64,000 nt of DNA from Glandiceps talaboti (Eukaryota; Hemichordata; Enteropneusta; Spengelidae): NCBI RefSeq assembly GCF_964340395.1, contig NC_135568.1, forward strand, positions 16,357,776-16,421,775, given 5' to 3'. Numbering within the stretch: the first letter of the stretch is position 1; each line of letters starts with the position of its first letter. The notes beneath the pieces are model-generated. The model was not told the DNA's origin and ran no database searches. It worked only from the letters and a program-made list of their open reading frames with translations. This document shows, piece by piece, positions 30,501 to 34,461 of the stretch. A program made the position numbers and the translations under genes.

Positions 30501-31025
30501 AAACTGGTTGAAACCATGACTGCTGTCGGGGGTGTTGATTTGTGGGTGCATACCCAAAAATCAGTTTGATTTCATATTATCATGTATAAACTATAAAAAA
30601 AATGTATGTTTACCCACAAGTGATGCAATGTTGTTCAGAGGGTATGATATTACAGGTAGTTTATTGCACCTAACAAAACATTGTTTAAACAAAAACCATT
30701 CCAGTTACAGCCAGTGCAGCTGTAAAAGTAAATATGTCTATAAATCATACTCATATTAGGACATAATCCTTGATTTTGTTGGCTATACCAGAATATTCTA
30801 ATTATCCTATGTTACGATACAAAGACAGCAACTGTGGATAAAATACTGTAAATAAATGTAATTATATGGACTACTTACGTTCACATACTCTGTTAGGATA
30901 TCCACCAGAGTCAAGGAGTTCATATGCTTTGAGGTCTGCACCACGGTCGTAGTTACATCGATGACAGGCATGGTTGCTAGCTGATGTACAGTGTAACTGT
31001 TGACAATTTGGTATAATTGTACACG
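275..31025 (-). CDS. Large FN3-like repeat / EGF-like extracellular protein gene, partial, 37 exons chained
   Basis: I joined 37 exons by hand on the minus strand. Every junction has GT/AG borders and every phase matches, giving about 2,231 codons with no stop. Residues 1-86 are Cys-rich and end in an EGF-like pattern (C-S-C-A-P-G-F-S-G). From about residue 290 onward the protein is a chain of roughly 15 units with FN3 hallmarks: a strand-B Trp (L-S-A-R-W-E-G-F), a Y-E-Y-A-I-G strand, Y-Y-V-T-V-R-A-x-N-x-A-G, then S-D-G-I-T-V-D-x-T-P-P before the next unit. No transmembrane segment is seen. By family this should be a secreted or surface adhesion/matrix protein; the exact function is unknown. 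Neither terminus is inside the chain: the reading frame is open at the donor before 275, and the exon upstream of 31025 is unresolved. Individual exons are listed separately. Confidence 0.88.
899..1027 (-). CDS. Large gene exon v36
   Basis: 43 codons, L-S-G-D-D-N-E-Y-T-F then Y-Y-V-Q-V-I-G-C-N-G-A-K-L-C to S-P-G-V-K. FN3 F-G strands with a C-x5-C pair. Confidence 0.9.
1376..1495 (-). CDS. Large gene exon v35
   Basis: 40 codons, V-W-R-T-L-L-K-V-K-W-R-F-D-D to L-D-I-E-P-V-K. Strand B Trp present. Donor GTAAAC is suboptimal. The acceptor edge is partly copied at about 1534-1564. Confidence 0.86.
2009..2121 (-). CDS. Large gene exon v34 with VDNTEP linker
   Basis: Reads L-Y-V-E-Q-T-S-N-G-F-I-V-D-N-T-E-P to S-L-V-D-N-T-Q. 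The second Pro of the linker is not preserved (E-P). Phase 2 in, phase 0 out. Confidence 0.9.
2190..2460. repeat. Dispersed repeat, related inverted copy at 8780-8990
   Basis: A segment containing GGTTCTGTTATTATTACATA and CAAAACA recurs in reverse complement at 8780-8990 with scattered mismatches. No coding capacity. Probably an old nonautonomous element. Confidence 0.5.
2560..2645. repeat. Dispersed repeat, second copy near 36448-36520
   Basis: The string TGTAACACAACTGT followed by a similar AT-rich stretch and a C-A-C/T-ATGCTGAT motif recurs near 36460. Intronic here, intergenic there. Confidence 0.4.
2851..3062 (-). CDS. Large gene exon v33: FN3-like
   Basis: Reads T-I-I-G-A-H-W-Y-D-F-H-D to Y-I-T-V-R-A-Y-N-K-A. 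The Gly of K-A-G is completed in v34. Its 5' edge with acceptor recurs about five times upstream in the intron. Confidence 0.91.
3063..3620. repeat. About 105-bp minisatellite carrying copies of exon v33 5' edge and acceptor
   Basis: About five degenerating copies begin near 3135, 3240, 3345, 3449 and 3561. Each includes the first 25-30 bases of exon v33, its TTCTAG-like acceptor and adjacent intron (ATATGCAAATTATGTACTAA). Confidence 0.85.
3866..4052 (-). CDS. Large gene exon v32 with VDNSPP linker
   Basis: Reads I-T-R-S-D-I-K-L-Q-P-G-V then S-D-G-I-M-V-D-N-S-P-P-V-A-G to I-Q-Y-Q-S-S. Split codons at both ends match v31 and v33. Confidence 0.91.
4506..4644 (-). CDS. Large gene exon v31
   Basis: Reads S-D-A-S-S-L-S-A-R-W-E-G-F-H-D to N-V-G-L-H-T, including C-S-G-C. 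FN3 strand B/C exon; ends with one base of a Glu codon. Confidence 0.9.
5077..5205 (-). CDS. Large gene exon v30 with VDSSPP linker
   Basis: 43 codons, A-Y-N-G-A-G-L-S-T-L then T-I-V-D-S-S-P-P-I-P-G to V-D-L-D-Y-Q. Textbook linker exon; both borders phase 0. Confidence 0.91.
5985..6133 (-). CDS. Large gene exon v29
   Basis: Reads I-S-H-Y-E-W-A-V-G-S-K-P-G to H-F-Y-F-V-T-V-K. Starts with two bases completing the Gly of E-S-G. FN3 strands C to F. Confidence 0.9.
6290..6612. repeat. 33-40-bp minisatellite rich in splice-donor-like motifs
   Basis: Core GGGTACCACTTACCAC repeated about eight times (starts near 6300, 6349, 6389, 6422, 6459, 6492, 6525, 6558). On the minus strand most copies read GTGGTAAGTGG or a near variant, the same as the real donor of exon v28 at 6613. 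Confidence 0.85.
6614..6781 (-). CDS. Large gene exon v28 with IDTTPP linker
   Basis: Reads T-D-N-V-G-F-T-T-E-A-V then G-V-T-I-D-T-T-P-P, I-S-A-E-W-Q-G-L to F-T-D-L-E-S. Donor GTAAGT. The donor edge resembles a repeat array in the following intron (6290-6610). Confidence 0.9.
7018..7061. repeat. (ACTC)n microsatellite
   Basis: A short ACTC array with one interruption, in the intron between v27 and v28. Same motif as the arrays that host the LINE copies at 54.5 and 59.5 kb, but with no insertion. Confidence 0.9.
7169..7285 (-). CDS. Large gene exon v27
   Basis: Reads T-S-P-N-G-V-D-V-Q-D-Y-V-N-V-G to Y-F-I-T-V-K. Completes the FN3-like unit begun in v26. Donor GTATTT is weak but the phase is right on both sides. 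Confidence 0.88.
7360..7515. repeat. About 60-bp tandem repeat
   Basis: Units containing GGCCATAATGATATATTGAA and CTAATAAACAATATAATAGC, two and a half copies, with looser copies to about 7640. Intronic. Confidence 0.8.
7936..8041 (-). CDS. Large gene exon v26
   Basis: Reads T-S-K-S-E-L-T-V-H-W-E-S-F-I-D through S-G-I-K-Y-Y-E-Y-A-I. Ends inside the Gly of A-I-G, a recurrent phase-1 intron position in this gene. Confidence 0.89.
8272..8358. repeat. 8-9-bp repeat, CATAGTTA
   Basis: About nine copies of ACATAGTTA/ACATAATTA/ACAGAATTA. Intronic simple repeat. Confidence 0.85.
8469..8675 (-). CDS. Large gene exon v25 with VDHTPP linker
   Basis: 69 codons, D-N-Y-V-N-I-D-N-L-Q-L then Y-Y-I-C-I-Y-S-N-V-T, then S-D-G-I-T-V-D-H-T-P-P to K-Q-Y-Y-Q. 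Ends at the recurrent Y-Q phase-0 intron. Confidence 0.9.
8676..9427. other. Intron between v24 and v25
   Basis: Holds the inverted copy (about 8780-8990) of the 2190-2460 repeat and AT-rich sequence with recurring GATAA/TTATC words. No exon seen. Confidence 0.6.
9428..9662 (-). CDS. Large gene exon v24
   Basis: Reads D-V-K-L-E-L-N-A-K-W-T-T-P to V-M-A-C-G-Q-T-E. Strand B Trp at the start; two Cys near the end. Donor GTAAGG. Confidence 0.87.
9997..10172. repeat. About 88-bp repeat carrying copies of exon v23 3' edge and donor
   Basis: Two extra copies lie beside the exon. The nearer (10085-10172) keeps a perfect ACTTAC donor complement at 10084 and would read V-V-I-D-S-V-G-S; the farther has lost the donor. 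The source is exon v23 from 10173. Confidence 0.85.
10173..10375 (-). CDS. Large gene exon v23
   Basis: Reads L-T-S-I-V-T-L-D-Q-E-L then I-Q-V-G-L-R-G-Y-N-K-A-G-L to Y-S-N-D-D-T-D-V. The 3' part (I-P-N-I-V-I-D-S-V-G-S) recurs as decayed copies in the next intron. Confidence 0.88.
10932..11121 (-). CDS. Large gene exon v22: FN3-like
   Basis: Reads G-S-K-E-I-E-F-S-W-N-A-F-T-D-D, then Y-Y-E-W-T-L-T-V-K to S-I-L-D-N-Q. Clear strand B/C pattern with an acidic loop. Confidence 0.88.
11258..11615. mobile_element. Foldback element with about 150-bp arms
   Basis: Left arm begins ACAACTGCCGACAT and the right arm ends ATGTCGGCAGTTGT. The arms continue inward with matched blocks (AGACTTGTATTACA with TGTAATACAAGTCT; ATGGCCTCTT with AAGAGGCCAT). 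Nonautonomous, intronic. Class not assigned because no clear target duplication was seen. Confidence 0.75.
11943..12158 (-). CDS. Large gene exon v21
   Basis: Reads S-F-T-V-W-D-F-I-E-D-F-S through Y-R-S-T-V-K-F-C-H-P-A-G-C to H-P-N-P-P-L-S-D-G-I. The linker has H-P-N-P-P in place of V-D-x-T-P-P. Donor GTGAGT. Confidence 0.87.
12521..12720. promoter_or_regulatory. CpG-rich promoter-like segment with two TCGCGA motifs
   Basis: A 14-bp palindrome GATCTCGCGAGATC sits at 12526 and TTTCGCGAGATCT at about 12703, in an AT-rich intron. Between them is an RFX X-box-like GTATCCATAGCAAC (12556) and a plus-strand ATG at 12571 opening a 26-codon frame. It could be the promoter/first exon of a nested plus-strand gene, or a TIR element, since the ends are partly inverted copies of each other. 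Confidence 0.35.
12755..12953 (-). CDS. Large gene exon v20
   Basis: Reads G-S-L-P-S-E-Q-E-S-L-G-D-S-D to S-L-Q-R-Q-E-H-I-N. Contains V-S-T-S-S-V-A-A-H-W, the strand B Trp. Donor GTGAGA. Split codons at both ends agree with v19 and v21. Confidence 0.86.
13301..13436 (-). CDS. Large gene exon v19
   Basis: Reads K-Y-Y-V-T-V-R-A-V-N-E-A-G-S-V then S-S-D-G-V-V-V to G-L-G-C-T-D-T. FN3 F-G strands followed by a linker with L-A-D-N-D in place of D-x-T-P-P. Confidence 0.9.
13437..14187. other. Intron between v18 and v19
   Basis: AT-rich. I see no exon and no repeat I can name. Confidence 0.5.
14188..14388 (-). CDS. Large gene exon v18: FN3-like
   Basis: 67 codons, E-P-I-D-I-D-F-Q-T-S-T-S-T-L-H-A-R-W-S-G-F then Y-Y-V-S-I-G-T-S-P-G-G-D-D. 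Phase 0 on both sides. Confidence 0.9.
14389..14973. other. Intron between v17 and v18 with (GT)n
   Basis: Contains a (GT)n run at about 14492-14518. The ORFs here lack coding character. No other structure seen. Confidence 0.5.
14974..15254 (-). CDS. Large gene exon v17
   Basis: Reads S-S-P-A-E-A-N-I-L-S-F-T through Y-Y-I-F-I-R-V-E-N-T-A-G-L-S to G-E-D-I-V-F-G. The linker V-E-A-P-S-R-G-V-V-Y-D lacks the PP pair. Donor GTATGT. Confidence 0.88.
15255..15921. other. Intron between v16 and v17 with poly-C
   Basis: A poly-C run of about 20 at 15402-15423. Otherwise AT-rich with no recognised element. Confidence 0.5.
15922..16090 (-). CDS. Large gene exon v16
   Basis: Reads V-I-G-P-F-F-V-E-V-T-P-P-K-F-S-G to L-T-N-Y-Q-Y-A-V. 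A degenerate linker (V-T-P-P). Ends with one base completing Gly in v17. Its 5' edge with acceptor is copied once at 16150-16205. Confidence 0.88.
16150..16206. repeat. Copy of exon v16 5' edge with acceptor
   Basis: CAACAAAGAATGGACCAATC followed by an intact CT acceptor complement repeats the exon edge at 16068-16098, about 107 bp further into the upstream intron. Confidence 0.85.
16443..16490. mobile_element. 32-bp foldback flanked by GTTTACAC direct repeats
   Basis: CTCAGACCACTA and TAGTGGTCTGA(G) form an inverted repeat around 8-9 bases. It is flanked on both sides by GTTTACAC, giving 7-8-bp direct repeats like a target duplication. Looks like a minimal or collapsed MITE. Confidence 0.5.
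16557..16775 (-). CDS. Large gene exon v15: FN3-like
   Basis: 73 codons, F-S-L-S-W-K-G-D-D-V-E-S-G-I-Y-D-Y-E-I-G to F-Y-I-I-V-K-A-I-N-R-A-Q-L-S-T-T-K. Almost a whole FN3-like unit in one exon. Confidence 0.9.
16776..17266. other. Intron between v14 and v15
   Basis: Contains a poly-C tract near 17027-17043. Nothing else recognised. Confidence 0.5.
17267..17396 (-). CDS. Large gene exon v14
   Basis: Reads D-V-A-E-L-E-D-D-I-E-L-W-P-T-L to Y-Y-T-K-E-H-H. Acidic insert before the next strand B. Donor GTTAGT; starts with one base of a split Ser codon. Confidence 0.82.
17784..18058 (-). CDS. Large gene exon v13 with IDTTPP linker
   Basis: Reads A-V-N-T-T-S-T-S-V-S-W through Y-H-C-T-V-V-A-Y-N-R-A and S-D-G-I-T-I-D-T-T-P-P to V-T-Q-D-C. 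Strong match to the unit consensus. Two N-x-T sequons. Confidence 0.9.
18100..18554. mobile_element. Foldback MITE, about 55-bp inverted ends
   Basis: Left end TTACAGTGCTTCCAATC and right end GATTGGAAGCAATGTAA, with the inverted match continuing through ACTGCAACATAT. About 455 bp, no ORF, intronic. Confidence 0.75.
18745..19145. repeat. 58-bp minisatellite with dimeric structure
   Basis: Units start near 18763, 18821, 18879 and 18937, then diverge. Units 1 and 3 share CAGAGG/GGAAGAAT; units 2 and 4 share CAGTGG/GGATGAAT, so the array is two 116-bp dimers. Confidence 0.85.
19177..19392 (-). CDS. Large gene exon v12 with VDTSPP linker
   Basis: 72 codons: V-T-V-D-T-S-P-P-H-E-G-S-V-H-D, then L-D-Y-Q, then F-A-S-W-D-G-F-F-D-R-E-S-G. 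Linker and strand B lie in one exon here, whereas most other units split them with an intron. Confidence 0.9.
19856..20484. mobile_element. GC-richer element with GGGCGC-TTCGGTAG inverted ends
   Basis: Left end GGGGCGCATTCGGTAGTCAA and right end TACCGAACGCGCCC are inverted copies. AAAACGTTTTG occurs near both ends and an 18-bp palindrome GGCCAGGGCGCCCTGGCC lies at about 19892. No transposase seen; probably a nonautonomous DNA transposon. Confidence 0.6.
20487..20712 (+). repeat. 34-bp tandem array of seven CTCF-like motifs
   Basis: GCCAYCTAGTGGTCA-type cores start at 20491, 20525, 20559, 20593, 20627, 20661 and 20695, exactly 34 bp apart. Copies 1 and 5 are degraded. The core resembles the animal CTCF consensus (C-C-M-Y-C-T-R-S-T-G-G). 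Binding is not demonstrated. Confidence 0.85.
20737..20922 (-). CDS. Large gene exon v11, Cys-rich insert
   Basis: 62 codons, Q-G-E-C-S-P-P-N-C-G-C-I-P-K-D-Y-E-C to V-K-E-F-Q. Four Cys near its start form a local insert. The rest is an FN3 F-G strand pattern (Y-V-Y-T-I-T-V-T-N-N-A). Confidence 0.86.
20923..21651. other. Intron between v10 and v11
   Basis: AT-rich. No exon or repeat recognised. Confidence 0.5.
21652..21772 (-). CDS. Large gene exon v10
   Basis: Reads V-V-F-D-A-Y-D-D-H-S-G-L-H-N to L-A-V-R-K-P-Q. FN3-like strand B-C region (D-D-H-S-G-L-x-x-I-x-W). Acceptor TGTAG, donor GTAGGA. Confidence 0.85.
22221..22429 (-). CDS. Large gene exon v9 with VDSTPP linker
   Basis: Reads V-E-E-Q-T-F-D-I-P-R-N-D through V-W-V-K-A-T-D-V-M-G-N-T and V-D-S-T-P-P-E-I-H-G, a complete FN3 end plus linker. 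Its final split Arg codon is finished by v10. Confidence 0.88.
22790..23042 (+). mobile_element. SINE or CR1/L2-type LINE 3' tail
   Basis: Contains TTGTAAAGCACTTTGAGCA and AAAGTGCTCC followed by ATTATTATTA, the tail pattern common to CR1/L2-type LINEs and their SINEs in marine animals. The 5' limit is uncertain. Confidence 0.45.
23450..23580. repeat. Dispersed repeat, inverted copy at 31735-31870
   Basis: AGCAGTGAAA-CTAGGTGGGGTC and TTTTTTAGGCCTAA recur in reverse complement at 31735-31870. Probably a short interspersed element. Confidence 0.5.
23785..23902. mobile_element. About 118-bp foldback element
   Basis: TTCCGTATACATGGCGGTCACA pairs with TGTGACCATCATGTATACGG, and the arms extend through GTGAAAGG/CCTTTCAT. 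Intronic hairpin. Confidence 0.65.
23961..24221 (-). CDS. Large gene exon v8
   Basis: 87 codons, V-F-L-R-W-P-G-H-F-Y-N-E-F to Q-D-V-T-D-I-M. It includes a conserved Trp and an S-P-P-L-T-A-D-Y-E stretch. Phase 0 at both ends; donor ATG/GTTAGT. Confidence 0.85.
24222..24995. other. Intron between v7 and v8
   Basis: AT-rich. Nothing recognised beyond the flanking splice sites. Confidence 0.5.
24996..25195 (-). CDS. Large gene exon v7
   Basis: Reads D-Y-C-V-L-L-T-V-D-D-V-A-G-N-H to Q-D-D-I-R-T-G-P-Q. The start matches the FN3 strand F-G pattern (Y-x-V-x-L-x-V). Phase 2 in, phase 0 out; donor GTAATT. Confidence 0.85.
25749..25932 (-). CDS. Large gene exon v6: FN3-like strand B
   Basis: Reads G-D-I-T-V-R-W-S-G-W-S-D to V-I-T-L-T-E-P, with the conserved Trp of an FN3-like unit. 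Acceptor CTTAG. The acceptor plus the first bases of the exon recur eight times in the preceding intron (25933-26280). Confidence 0.85.
25933..26280. repeat. About 38-46-bp array of exon v6 5' edges with acceptors
   Basis: Eight copies of TTATGTCTCCCTAAGTAGATAG-like sequence. On the minus strand most retain CTTAG/GGAGACAT, identical to the true acceptor junction at 25932/25933. Confidence 0.88.
26568..26795. repeat. Three extra 76-bp copies of exon v5 3' edge with donor
   Basis: Exact 76-bp period: donor complements end at 26567, 26643, 26719 and 26795. Copies 2 and 3 match each other most closely; 1 and 4 match each other. Readthrough shifts frame because 76 is not a multiple of three. Confidence 0.9.
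26796..27015 (-). CDS. Large gene exon v5: first FN3-like linker
   Basis: Reads F-Y-V-T-S-K-A-L-N-G-G to I-D-R-G-P-P-I-T-K-N. It has the end of an FN3-like fold and a G-P-P linker. Donor AAT/GTAAGT. The 3' edge including this donor is repeated three more times in the following intron. Confidence 0.85.
27016..27899. other. Intron between v4 and v5
   Basis: Contains the foldback at 27640-27788. The rest is AT-rich with no recognised feature. Confidence 0.5.
27640..27788. mobile_element. About 149-bp foldback element
   Basis: CACTTATAGCATC and GTGTAAAAGTATACTGTT on the left pair with AACAGTATACTTTTACAC and ATGCTATAAACAAGTG on the right. Intronic, noncoding. Confidence 0.7.
27900..28026 (-). 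CDS. Large gene exon v4
   Basis: Reads G-S-T-I-D-S-G-N-V-A-C-S-L-G-Y to F-Q-H-G-D. Two Cys. Acceptor TTACAG, donor GTAATT. Its split Arg codon is completed by v5. Confidence 0.82.
28438..28692 (-). CDS. Large gene exon v3
   Basis: Reads T-T-K-P-S-M-L-Y-C-L-A-K to F-D-W-S-V-N-R, residues about 87-171, with two paired-looking Cys. I recognise no domain. Acceptor TTTCAG, donor GTCAGT. It joins v4 through a split Gly codon. Confidence 0.82.
28693..29474. other. Intron between v2 and v3
   Basis: AT-rich; no exon or repeat recognised. Confidence 0.5.
29475..29585 (-). CDS. Large gene exon v2: EGF-like
   Basis: Reads R-C-S-W-R-S-D-S-K-Y-C-Y-P-G-L-C-P-G then S-C-S-C-A-P-G-F-S-G-D-N-C. The last part is the classic C-x-C-x5-G-x2-C end of an EGF module. 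Phase 2 in, phase 1 out; donor GTAAGT. Confidence 0.85.
29586..30878. other. Intron between v1 and v2
   Basis: 1.3 kb, AT-rich; no exon, repeat array or TIR element recognised. Confidence 0.5.
30879..31025 (-). CDS. Large gene exon v1: Cys-rich segment
   Basis: Reads C-T-I-I-P-N-C-Q-Q-L-H-C through N-H-A-C-H-R-C to Y-P-N-R-V-C-E, residues about 1-49. It starts with two bases of a split codon, ends with one, and has donor GTAAGT. The many cysteines suggest a small disulphide-rich domain leading into the EGF-like exon. Confidence 0.85.
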
Positions 31026-31059
31026 CTGTTTAATAGAAAATATACATATCAGTTTCTAT

Positions 31060-31165
31060 GATAGCTATGGTTAGTAGCTGATGTACAGTGCAACTCAACT
31101 GTACGAGTGACTAAATTATACCAAATTGTTAACAATTATTGTTGACAATTTGGTATAATTCAGTT
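31060..31165. repeat. Rearranged copy of exon v1 5' edge with inverted part
   Basis: AGCTGATGTACAGTGCAACT repeats exon v1 sequence. Next to it AATTATACCAAATTGTTAAC and GTTGACAATTTGGTATAATT form a near-perfect hairpin made from the same exon edge. Confidence 0.75.
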
Positions 31166-33313
31166 GTACAAGAAAGTATAAAAGGCTATACCATGGATGT
31201 ATTATCATGGATACCATGCTACATTCCAGGCTACCCAAGACCTGTGACCATAAACCTAAAACAAAAATTCTTTTGAACTACATTGTACGATGATCACAAT
31301 TTGAAATACACACACTCTTTATGCAGCTGTAAAAAGTTAGATTTTCAGTCCATTTTTTTCATCTAGTACAATCATACTCTTGGATTTTAACAAGTTCATG
31401 GGATACATGCTTGGTAGCCATTTAAGATTCATCAAGTGAGAAATATTCATCATGAAATAATCGAATCCATATTTGTCTGAGCTGTCATTTAATATACAAG
31501 TACACGAGCCCTAAAACTAGGCTATCTGGCTTGGCAATGTCATTTAGTCAGTATGTACATATAGAGTCAGATAGCCAAGCCTCTTGGCTATGTTTCTGTC
31601 TAAGCATAGACATTGGAGACAGTCTATGGTCTAAACAACAGTGAACTGTACTATATCAATGACGAGTCATAACAATGGGAACTACATGTACATGTACCAT
31701 CATGATAACACATTTGACTACTATTTCTTATAAGGCCTAAAAAACATAAAATTGTTTGGTTCTGGTTATCTGACCCCACCTAGATTTTCACTGCTGACCT
31801 ATACTTTTTTTGTACATATTCAAGAGGCAAAAATAATAAAAAATTGAAGAAAAAAAATTTGAAGTCTCGCAAGTATTACTACTGATCTTCGCACACAGCT
31901 GATAGACCAAGTAATAACGCTCGAATCACTCTCATATCTCGTATCCGACTCAACTTCTGTATGTACGTACCAGGATCACACTTGAACTTTAAAGGGAATT
32001 AGCTCAGACTACACACAGTGTTTAAAGATCTACACTGGAAATCAAGGCAAACACCCAGCATAGTGCCTCGTTCATTGACTTCCCGCGAAGCCAAGTCCTC
32101 TTGCCAAAATCTGAAGTGCCTGTCCCAAGTGTACTTTATTGTGACGTCCTTAAAGTCTAAATTTACATAACGCATGGCCAATGGCCAAATAATTAATGCA
32201 ATCCATATAACACTTCTGGGGCGTTATCATGCCCTAAAAGTATTCTCAAAAGATTGATGAATGATCACTATGAATCCTAGATATTTATGAAATGCAGACT
32301 GTCGTCTCATGTATTCGAGTATGCTTGGAATCCTGTGTGGTCTGAATCCAATATCCTTGAGACAGTCTTTTAACCTTTCAGTCAAACTAGGCCATGCGAT
32401 GTTGTTAAAATATTAAGTTTACTGAAAATATGAATATGTCATCTGTGACACAAGCACTTATAGTGGAATGTGAAAATCTGTAAGAGTACATCTGATGGGA
32501 AGAAATCAATAACAGAAACCATTTGGAAAACAACAGAAAACAGAACTACCTGAATTAGACACTCACATATGAAACTGAGAAATTAAAGAAAATAATCTAC
32601 CTAACCCCATCGATTCTAAAATTGTGCATAATTGGAAACACACAATTTTTTTTTTACTAGGCCTTCATAATCAGGTGTCAGACGGGAGTTACTTGTTAAG
32701 TAGCATTAAGCATTAGCAATTGTCGAAAAAATATAAAGGGGAGGGGAGGGGGTCTAGTATGGTCGATCATACTCTATTGTTTACAAACAGGAAGAAAAAC
32801 ACACGGACCTGCAAAACACTGAAACAATGCTTATTTTTTTCACACATTATAATGCGTTTTACTTGAAACAGTGACGTTGGAGAAATATCCAACTTTTTAT
32901 GGTTGAAATATCGCAATCCAAGTGTTTTATTAGTACGTCAAAAGGTGTATTCTTTGATCCACAATACACTTCAAATCACAACTGTGGTGAATGTATATTG
33001 TAAGATTGCTGTAATATTCTGATCGTTATCGTCGCAATACATGTCTGAAGTCAAAATCAAGTCGAAAGTGAGGGCAGTGACGAGCGGGGCTTGTAAATTG
33101 TATGCTCTGATGTCCCTTCGGACAGACAATCTAGCTATGACAAGTGTCCTTCCTGACTCCATCTCACTCTTTCAGCTATTATTAAACGTCGCACTCTCTT
33201 TGCTCATAACACACTGACTTTGTTCAACTTTTCAACTTGTGCCTTTCTCATCATAGTTCTCTTGTAACAAGGAAGTGTCACTCACAAATGATACTTCCAG
33301 GTTGAAGTCTCAC
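31166..33313. other. Region upstream of the first chained exon
   Basis: Should contain the 5' exons. GC and CpG rise at about 31900-32230 and 33000-33450. Open frames at 31999-32181 and 32971-33162 have some coding character, but none joins in phase to 31025. Confidence 0.4.
31971..31986 (-). CDS. Possible 16-nt microexon upstream of first chained exon
   Basis: A GTACGT donor stands at 31970. The only in-frame open stretch before it reads F-K-C-D-P and ends in the phase (one base) needed by the next exon, giving F-K-C-D-P-A-C-T-I-I-P-N-C. An in-frame TAA just upstream limits the exon to 16 (or 10) nt. The Cys spacing fits the following domain, but a microexon this short is unusual and may be chance. 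Confidence 0.25.
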
Positions 33314-33471
33314 TAATACATCCATGCATAATGTAAATTGTACACAACTTCACAAGATCTGTCGATCGACACTTCATCATGCGTGACTTCGCCTTCAAGG
33401 CTTTCTACACTGTCTACCGCTTTAAATTCTTCGCCGATGGCAAAAAAATGTAACAACAGCCTGAACAACAT
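33314..33471 (-). CDS. Candidate signal-peptide first exon (tentative)
   Basis: An ATG at 33471, directly after an in-frame TAA, opens a frame starting M-L-F-R-L-L-L-H-F-F-A-I-G, a plausible signal peptide followed by an acidic stretch. A possible donor (TTA/GTGAGA) overlaps the first in-frame TAG, so splicing would remove the stop. An extracellular protein whose first chained exon lies at 31025 needs such an exon. However, I could not find the exon(s) that would connect its phase to 31025, so membership in the large gene is an inference. Confidence 0.28.
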
Positions 33472-33687
33472 TTAAATACATCGCACTATTCCAATATTTC
33501 GTTGACAAGTTGTATTTCTTACCTGACGTACTTGTACATTCGCGCTTGGCGAAAAATCACCACAGCCTCACTTTGAACTTTAGTAAAGTGCGCCCTCTTG
33601 AGATATTATTAACTTTTTTCTTGCTATCCATCGTTCTGGGATTTGCACTCAAACGTTTTGCAACGAAATTCGAACGAAAATGTTTTT

Positions 33688-33768
33688 TTTTGTGTTTGTT
33701 TGTTTGTTTGTTTGTTTGTTTGTTTGTTGGTTTGTTTGTTGGTTTTTTGTTTGGTTGGTTGGTTTTTT
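33688..33768. repeat. (TTTG)n microsatellite
   Basis: TTTG array with GGTT variants. Confidence 0.93.
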
Positions 33769-34271
33769 TTAAAGAGAAAAGAAATAACGCTACAATTAAT
33801 GTAGATAACCAGCTATGAGTAATTTCGGTTAGTGCCCTTGGCATCGGGGATGAACTTGGCATCGGGGATGAAATGGTACTAAAAAGTAAATTTTTCATTA
33901 CCTTGTTAGCAAAAACGAAGTGATTTGTATTGGCTCAGAGATACAATGTTGGTTGTCGTCAGAGAAATTAATTGCAACTTATTGAAAACATTGACTGTCG
34001 ACAAGTGTGTGACAACGCACACCGCACTGAAAACTGGCCGGTTATAAAGCCTATTGGGAACACGGAAATGAAACGCAACAAAGAGTCTTTCATTCCCCTC
34101 TCTGGTATAACTTCTGAATCAACAGGTTCTAACAGAACTCGATTTAACTTTATATAAACTCACAACTTTGCTTATTTTCCGAAGACTATAACAATATCGA
34201 TATCGCTAAAATCACATATCAGTAAACAGTCAATGACGGGACAATCTATGAAGCATCCATAACTACAATTT

Positions 34272-34274
34272 GTT

Positions 34275-34340
<66 letters not shown>

Positions 34341-34461
34341 CCTGTGTGCGTATGTATGTATGTATGTATGTATGTATGTATGTATGTATGTATGTATGTA
34401 TGTATGTATGTATGTATGTATGTATGTATGTATGTATGTATGTATGTATGTATGTATGTAT
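34272..34461. repeat. Compound (TCTG)n-(TATG)n microsatellite
   Basis: About 17 TCTG units, a short spacer, then about 28 TATG units. Complementary long ORFs on both strands are repeat artefacts. Confidence 0.97.

Noticed and set aside
33510-33818. 102-codon plus-strand frame with a hydrophobic middle
   Set aside because: Its C-terminal half is TTTG microsatellite and the frame has no other support.
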